Below are positions 5,994-8,276 of a stretch of DNA of 8,276 nt, one piece after another. Each line of letters begins with the position of its first letter. The stretch's first letter is position 1. Under the pieces are notes generated by a model. The model saw nothing but the letters and a program-made list of their open reading frames with translations, was not told where the DNA came from and did no database searches. Position numbers and translations under genes: made by a program. The stretch is from NCBI GenBank assembly GCA_964633825.1, contig CAZWHE010000166.1:1-8276 (forward strand), written 5' to 3'. Source of the DNA: CAZWHE01 sp964633825. Its GTDB lineage: Bacteria > Planctomycetota > B15-G4 > CAYZWU01.

Positions 5994-6722
5994 ATGGCTG
6001 GAAAAGATGGCAAAAATCCGTGGCTCCGCATTTCGGCCAGAGAATATGAGGGGCACATGGGACCGCACGGGGTCGACCAGCTGACTCCGCTCGACAGGAT
6101 TTTCGGCGAGGTCTATGCGGAAGAGCTTCCCGCCCGCCTCCTTGTGCTCGGGTGCGGGACAGGGAACGGATTCCGCCACATCGAGCCGGAAGTGACATTC
6201 CGCGCCGTGGGCGTGGACATCAATCCCGCTTATGTCGAGATCGCGCGCTCCCGTTTTCCCAAGCTGAGCGATGTGCTCGAGATCGCGTGTTTTTACGCCG
6301 AAAAGTGCATCTTCGAAGCCGAATCGTTCGACCTCGTGCACTCGGCGCTCCTCCTCGAATACGTCGATCCGGAACTGCTCCTGCGCAACATCGCTTCGTG
6401 GCTCGCGCCGGGGGGAGCGGCGTCCTTCGTGATCCAGGAGCCGGACGGGGAAGAGCCCCCCGTATCCCTGACCTCTTTCGACAGCCTGACCTCTCTCTCC
6501 GGCGTGATGCGGCTTCTCTCGCCGGAGGTTCTGATCCGCCTGGCTTCGAGGGTCGGTCTGAAGGAAAAGAAGTCGTGGAATGTCCCCCTCAAGAGGGGCA
6601 AGAGATTTTTTATCGCTGTCTTTGAAAAAGAAGGGGACGGCTCGGATTCGGCGAACCGTACCGGTCCGGCGAACCCTTCAGGCTCAGCGAACCCTTCGGA
6701 TTCGGAAGGAGACGAATCATGA
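5994..6722 (+). CDS. Class I SAM-dependent methyltransferase, substrate unknown
   Basis: Predicted cytosolic methyltransferase of 242 residues. The Rossmann-like SAM fold shows motif I LLVLGCGTGNG at 49-59, an acidic post-I strand VGVDINPAY at 72-80 (Asp75 likely binds the SAM ribose), and motif IV-like SFDLVHSALLLEYVD at 111-125. WLAPGGAASFVIQEP at 136-150 is the strand typical of UbiE/Methyltransf_11-type small-molecule enzymes. No substrate-specific domain is recognisable, so the substrate is unknown. ATG at 5994 has AAGGA 8 nt upstream; ATG 6057 is a possible alternative. The tail from about 217 is a Ser/Ala/Asn/Pro-rich repeat beyond the fold. The stop overlaps the start of the M24 peptidase as ATGA, so the two are translationally coupled. 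The family is secure, the function is not. Confidence 0.88.
   Translation: MAGKDGKNPWLRISAREYEGHMGPHGVDQLTPLDRIFGEVYAEELPARLLVLGCGTGNGFRHIEPEVTFRAVGVDINPAYVEIARSRFPKLSDVLEIACFYAEKCIFEAESFDLVHSALLLEYVDPELLLRNIASWLAPGGAASFVIQEPDGEEPPVSLTSFDSLTSLSGVMRLLSPEVLIRLASRVGLKEKKSWNVPLKRGKRFFIAVFEKEGDGSDSANRTGPANPSGSANPSDSEGDES
6648..6701 (+). repeat. Three imperfect 18-bp tandem repeats in the methyltransferase tail
   Basis: Units at 6648-6665, 6666-6683 and 6684-6701 share a core of the type GGCGAACC(C/G)T. They encode SANRTG, PANPSG and SANPSD, followed by SEGDES. The array ends 17 bp before the overlapping start codon of the next gene, and the ribosome site AAGGAG follows directly. The units differ from one another, so this expansion looks older than the one in mogA. 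Confidence 0.8.
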
Positions 6723-7900
6723 TCCGATCCAAGATCGAACAGGCCTACGCCATTCTCGAGGAGCTCGATATCGACATGTGGCTCATCTTCGTTCGCGAGA
6801 GCGAAGTGATCCCCGACCCCGCCATGGAGCTCGTCGTGGGCGGCCACTGCACCTGGCAGTCGGCCTATGTCTACACCCGCAGCGGAAAAGCGATCGCCCT
6901 GGTCGGCTCCCTCGACGAAGAGCGGACCAAGGAGCTTGGCTGCTTCGACGAGGTGAGGTCCTATGTCTCCGGGATCGGCGAAACCCTGGGCGCTCTTTTC
7001 GGCGAGGTCGATCCCAAGAGCTTCGCCGTCAACACCTCTGTGAACGACTACATGTCCGACGGGCTGACCCACGGCATGTTCCAGATGCTCATGGGATATC
7101 TGGAGGGCACGCCCTATGCCGATCGCTGGGTTTCGTCGGAGAAGCTGATCAGCGCGCTCCGCGGCAGGAAGACGCGCGCCGAGCTCGACCGCATCGCGGC
7201 GGCCGTAGCCCTCACCGAGGAGATCTACTCGAGGGTGACCGCTTTTCTCAAGCCCGGCATGTCCGAAAAAGAGGTGGCGGCCTTCATCCTGGGCGAGGTC
7301 GAGAAGGAGGGCGTCGAGACGGCGTGGGACGTGGAGCATTGTCCCGCCGTGTTCACCGGCCCCGAATCAGCGGGCGCCCACTGCGGCCCCACGGGCCGCG
7401 CCATCGAGCCGGGCCACATCATGAACATCGATTTCGGAGTGAAGAAGGACGAGTTCTGCTCCGACATCCAGAGGACGTGGTACTTTCTCCCTTCGGGAGA
7501 GACGAAGGCGCCCGAGCCGGTTCAAAAGGCATTCGACACGATCGTCGAAGCGGTCCGCCTCGGGGCCGAGACGATCCGACCCGGTATAACGGGGCTCGAG
7601 ATCGACACGATCGTCAGGGAGTACATCACGTCCCGCGGTTTCGACGAATACCCCCACGCCACGGGCCACCAGGTGGGGCGTTCCACCCACGACGGGGCCG
7701 GAGTGCTCGCTCCGGCCTGGGAGCGCTACGGCCAGGTTCCCTACCTCGAGATCGAGGAGGGGCAGGTTTACACGATCGAGCCCCGGGTCCAGGTTCCCGA
7801 GCACGGCGTGGCCACGGTGGAAGAGATTATCGCCGTGACGGCCGACGGCTCGGAATGGCTCTCCCACCCCCAAACAGAGCTCTTCTACATCAGCGGCTAA
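6719..7900 (+). CDS. M24 family metallopeptidase (Xaa-Pro aminopeptidase-like)
   Basis: 393-residue cytosolic 'pita-bread' peptidase, probably removing N-terminal residues ahead of proline or cleaving X-Pro dipeptides. A creatinase-type N-terminal domain covers about 1-150, and the catalytic domain about 155-390. The five metal ligands are all present: Asp238 in NIDFG, Asp249 in CSDIQRTW, His317 in ATGHQVG, Glu354 in TIEPRV and Glu368 in VATVEEI. Auxiliary histidines are His221 and His324 (STHDG). An active dinuclear (Mn/Co/Zn) enzyme is therefore expected. There is no signal peptide. The ATG overlaps the methyltransferase stop by 4 bp and has AAGGAG 8 nt upstream, inside the methyltransferase gene. 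Peptidase versus prolidase (dipeptidase) specificity cannot be read from these motifs. No link between the two activities is evident beyond shared expression. Confidence 0.93.
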   Translation: MIRSKIEQAYAILEELDIDMWLIFVRESEVIPDPAMELVVGGHCTWQSAYVYTRSGKAIALVGSLDEERTKELGCFDEVRSYVSGIGETLGALFGEVDPKSFAVNTSVNDYMSDGLTHGMFQMLMGYLEGTPYADRWVSSEKLISALRGRKTRAELDRIAAAVALTEEIYSRVTAFLKPGMSEKEVAAFILGEVEKEGVETAWDVEHCPAVFTGPESAGAHCGPTGRAIEPGHIMNIDFGVKKDEFCSDIQRTWYFLPSGETKAPEPVQKAFDTIVEAVRLGAETIRPGITGLEIDTIVREYITSRGFDEYPHATGHQVGRSTHDGAGVLAPAWERYGQVPYLEIEEGQVYTIEPRVQVPEHGVATVEEIIAVTADGSEWLSHPQTELFYISG

Positions 7901-8276
7901 CCCCCCAGCTGGCACGGATGCAGAGGAAGAGCACGGTTCACCCGGGCCACGGGCCGGGCAGGATCCTTCTTAAAAAATTTCCCTGCTTTTTGGATGAAGA
8001 CGCGTGGTAATCAAAACTCCGCGATTCGTCTTTCTTTCCGTATCACAAAAAAAGTCAGTTTTTTCCAAAAAAGTATGATTCCGATTCCGGCTCCGCGGAA
8101 TCTTATATGTAAACGGTACTGAAGGAAGCGGTCTCCTTTCGACGGATCATATCAAGTTTCGTTGTTGGTAAACCATGAAGGCAGTGCGAATTAAGACAGT
8201 GTTACCTATGTGCCCGGTTTGCCGCCCGCCGGGAGGACAGCCGCGGGGGAAGCTATCAAAGGCTCGAGGGCACGCG
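7901..8276. other. Non-coding region after the peptidase gene
   Basis: No convincing gene on either strand. The first ~70 bases are GC-rich. From about 7970 to 8170 composition shifts to A/T-rich, with A and T runs at 8046-8076. A 7-bp hairpin (GATTCCG/CGGAATC, 8083-8089 with 8096-8102) is followed by TTATATGT, a weak terminator-like or leader structure. After 8160 GC rises again, and two similar motifs (GGTAAACCATG at 8167 and TGTTACCTATG at 8200) occur 33 bp apart. An ATG frame from 8175 is open to the window end, but it has no good ribosome site. Confidence 0.6.
7997..8038 (+). terminator. Possible terminator downstream of the peptidase gene
   Basis: AAGACG-CGTGG (7997-8007) can pair with CCGCG (8019-8023) and CGTCTT (8027-8032), giving 11 pairs with one G-U and a 3-nt bulge. 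The T-rich TCTTTCC follows. It is about 100 nt past the stop codon. The bulge and interrupted T tract make it a moderate candidate only. Confidence 0.4.

Noticed and set aside
6293..7339. A 348-codon minus-strand frame
   Set aside because: Antisense to the methyltransferase and peptidase genes, without any motif or ribosome site of note.
7911..7926. A sigma-54-like TGGCACG motif
   Set aside because: The GC of the -12 element is about three bases too close and the TTGC part is missing.
6580..8010. A 476-codon plus-strand frame overlapping the M24 peptidase
   Set aside because: Arg-rich frame-shifted shadow; the true frame (6719-7900) has all metal-ligand motifs and a proper start.
8175..8276. 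A small open frame running off the window, starting MKAVRIKTVLPMCPVC
   Set aside because: There is no good ribosome site and no recognisable family, and it is only 34 codons long within the window.

Overview
The window is a compact stretch of chromosome from a GC-rich bacterium. It holds seven complete protein-coding genes and no RNA gene. A lipoprotein signal peptide with a lipobox suggests a diderm, but the phylum cannot be fixed from the sequence. Nothing here is clearly phage or plasmid. The last ~110 bases may touch an insertion-sequence end.

Left block (130-3290, leftward). A consensus-like promoter drives an Lrp/AsnC-type regulator, then a Cys/Met-metabolism PLP enzyme of the O-acetylhomoserine sulfhydrylase type, then a short homoserine dehydrogenase without an ACT domain. 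Spacings are 15 and 29 bp. The unit looks like self-contained control of homoserine and methionine/sulfur amino-acid metabolism, with the regulator as first gene.

Middle block (3317-5723, leftward). A lipoprotein with two PepSY-like repeats is followed after 14 bp by moeA (TTG start), and mogA overlaps moeA by 11 bp. MogA/MoeA carry out the last steps of molybdopterin-to-molybdenum-cofactor assembly. The block ends in a perfect 21-bp inverted repeat plus T5. The mogA stop codon lies in that hairpin, and the promoter of the left block starts within a few bases of the T tract.

Right block (5934-7900, rightward, divergent from the lipoprotein). A good -35/-10 pair drives a small SAM-dependent methyltransferase. 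It overlaps by ATGA an M24 (Xaa-Pro aminopeptidase-like) metallopeptidase with all five metal ligands. The region 7901-8276 carries no convincing gene. It holds a possible terminator, an A/T-rich stretch and a motif pair that may belong to a mobile-element end.

The most unusual signal is at gene ends. A repeat of about 30 bp supplies the last codons of both hom and mogA in the same frame. Short tandem repeats have expanded protein termini at the moeA/mogA junction (15 bp x4), the methyltransferase/peptidase junction (18 bp x3) and the PLP-enzyme tail (9 bp x3). I found no clear new defence or mobile system.
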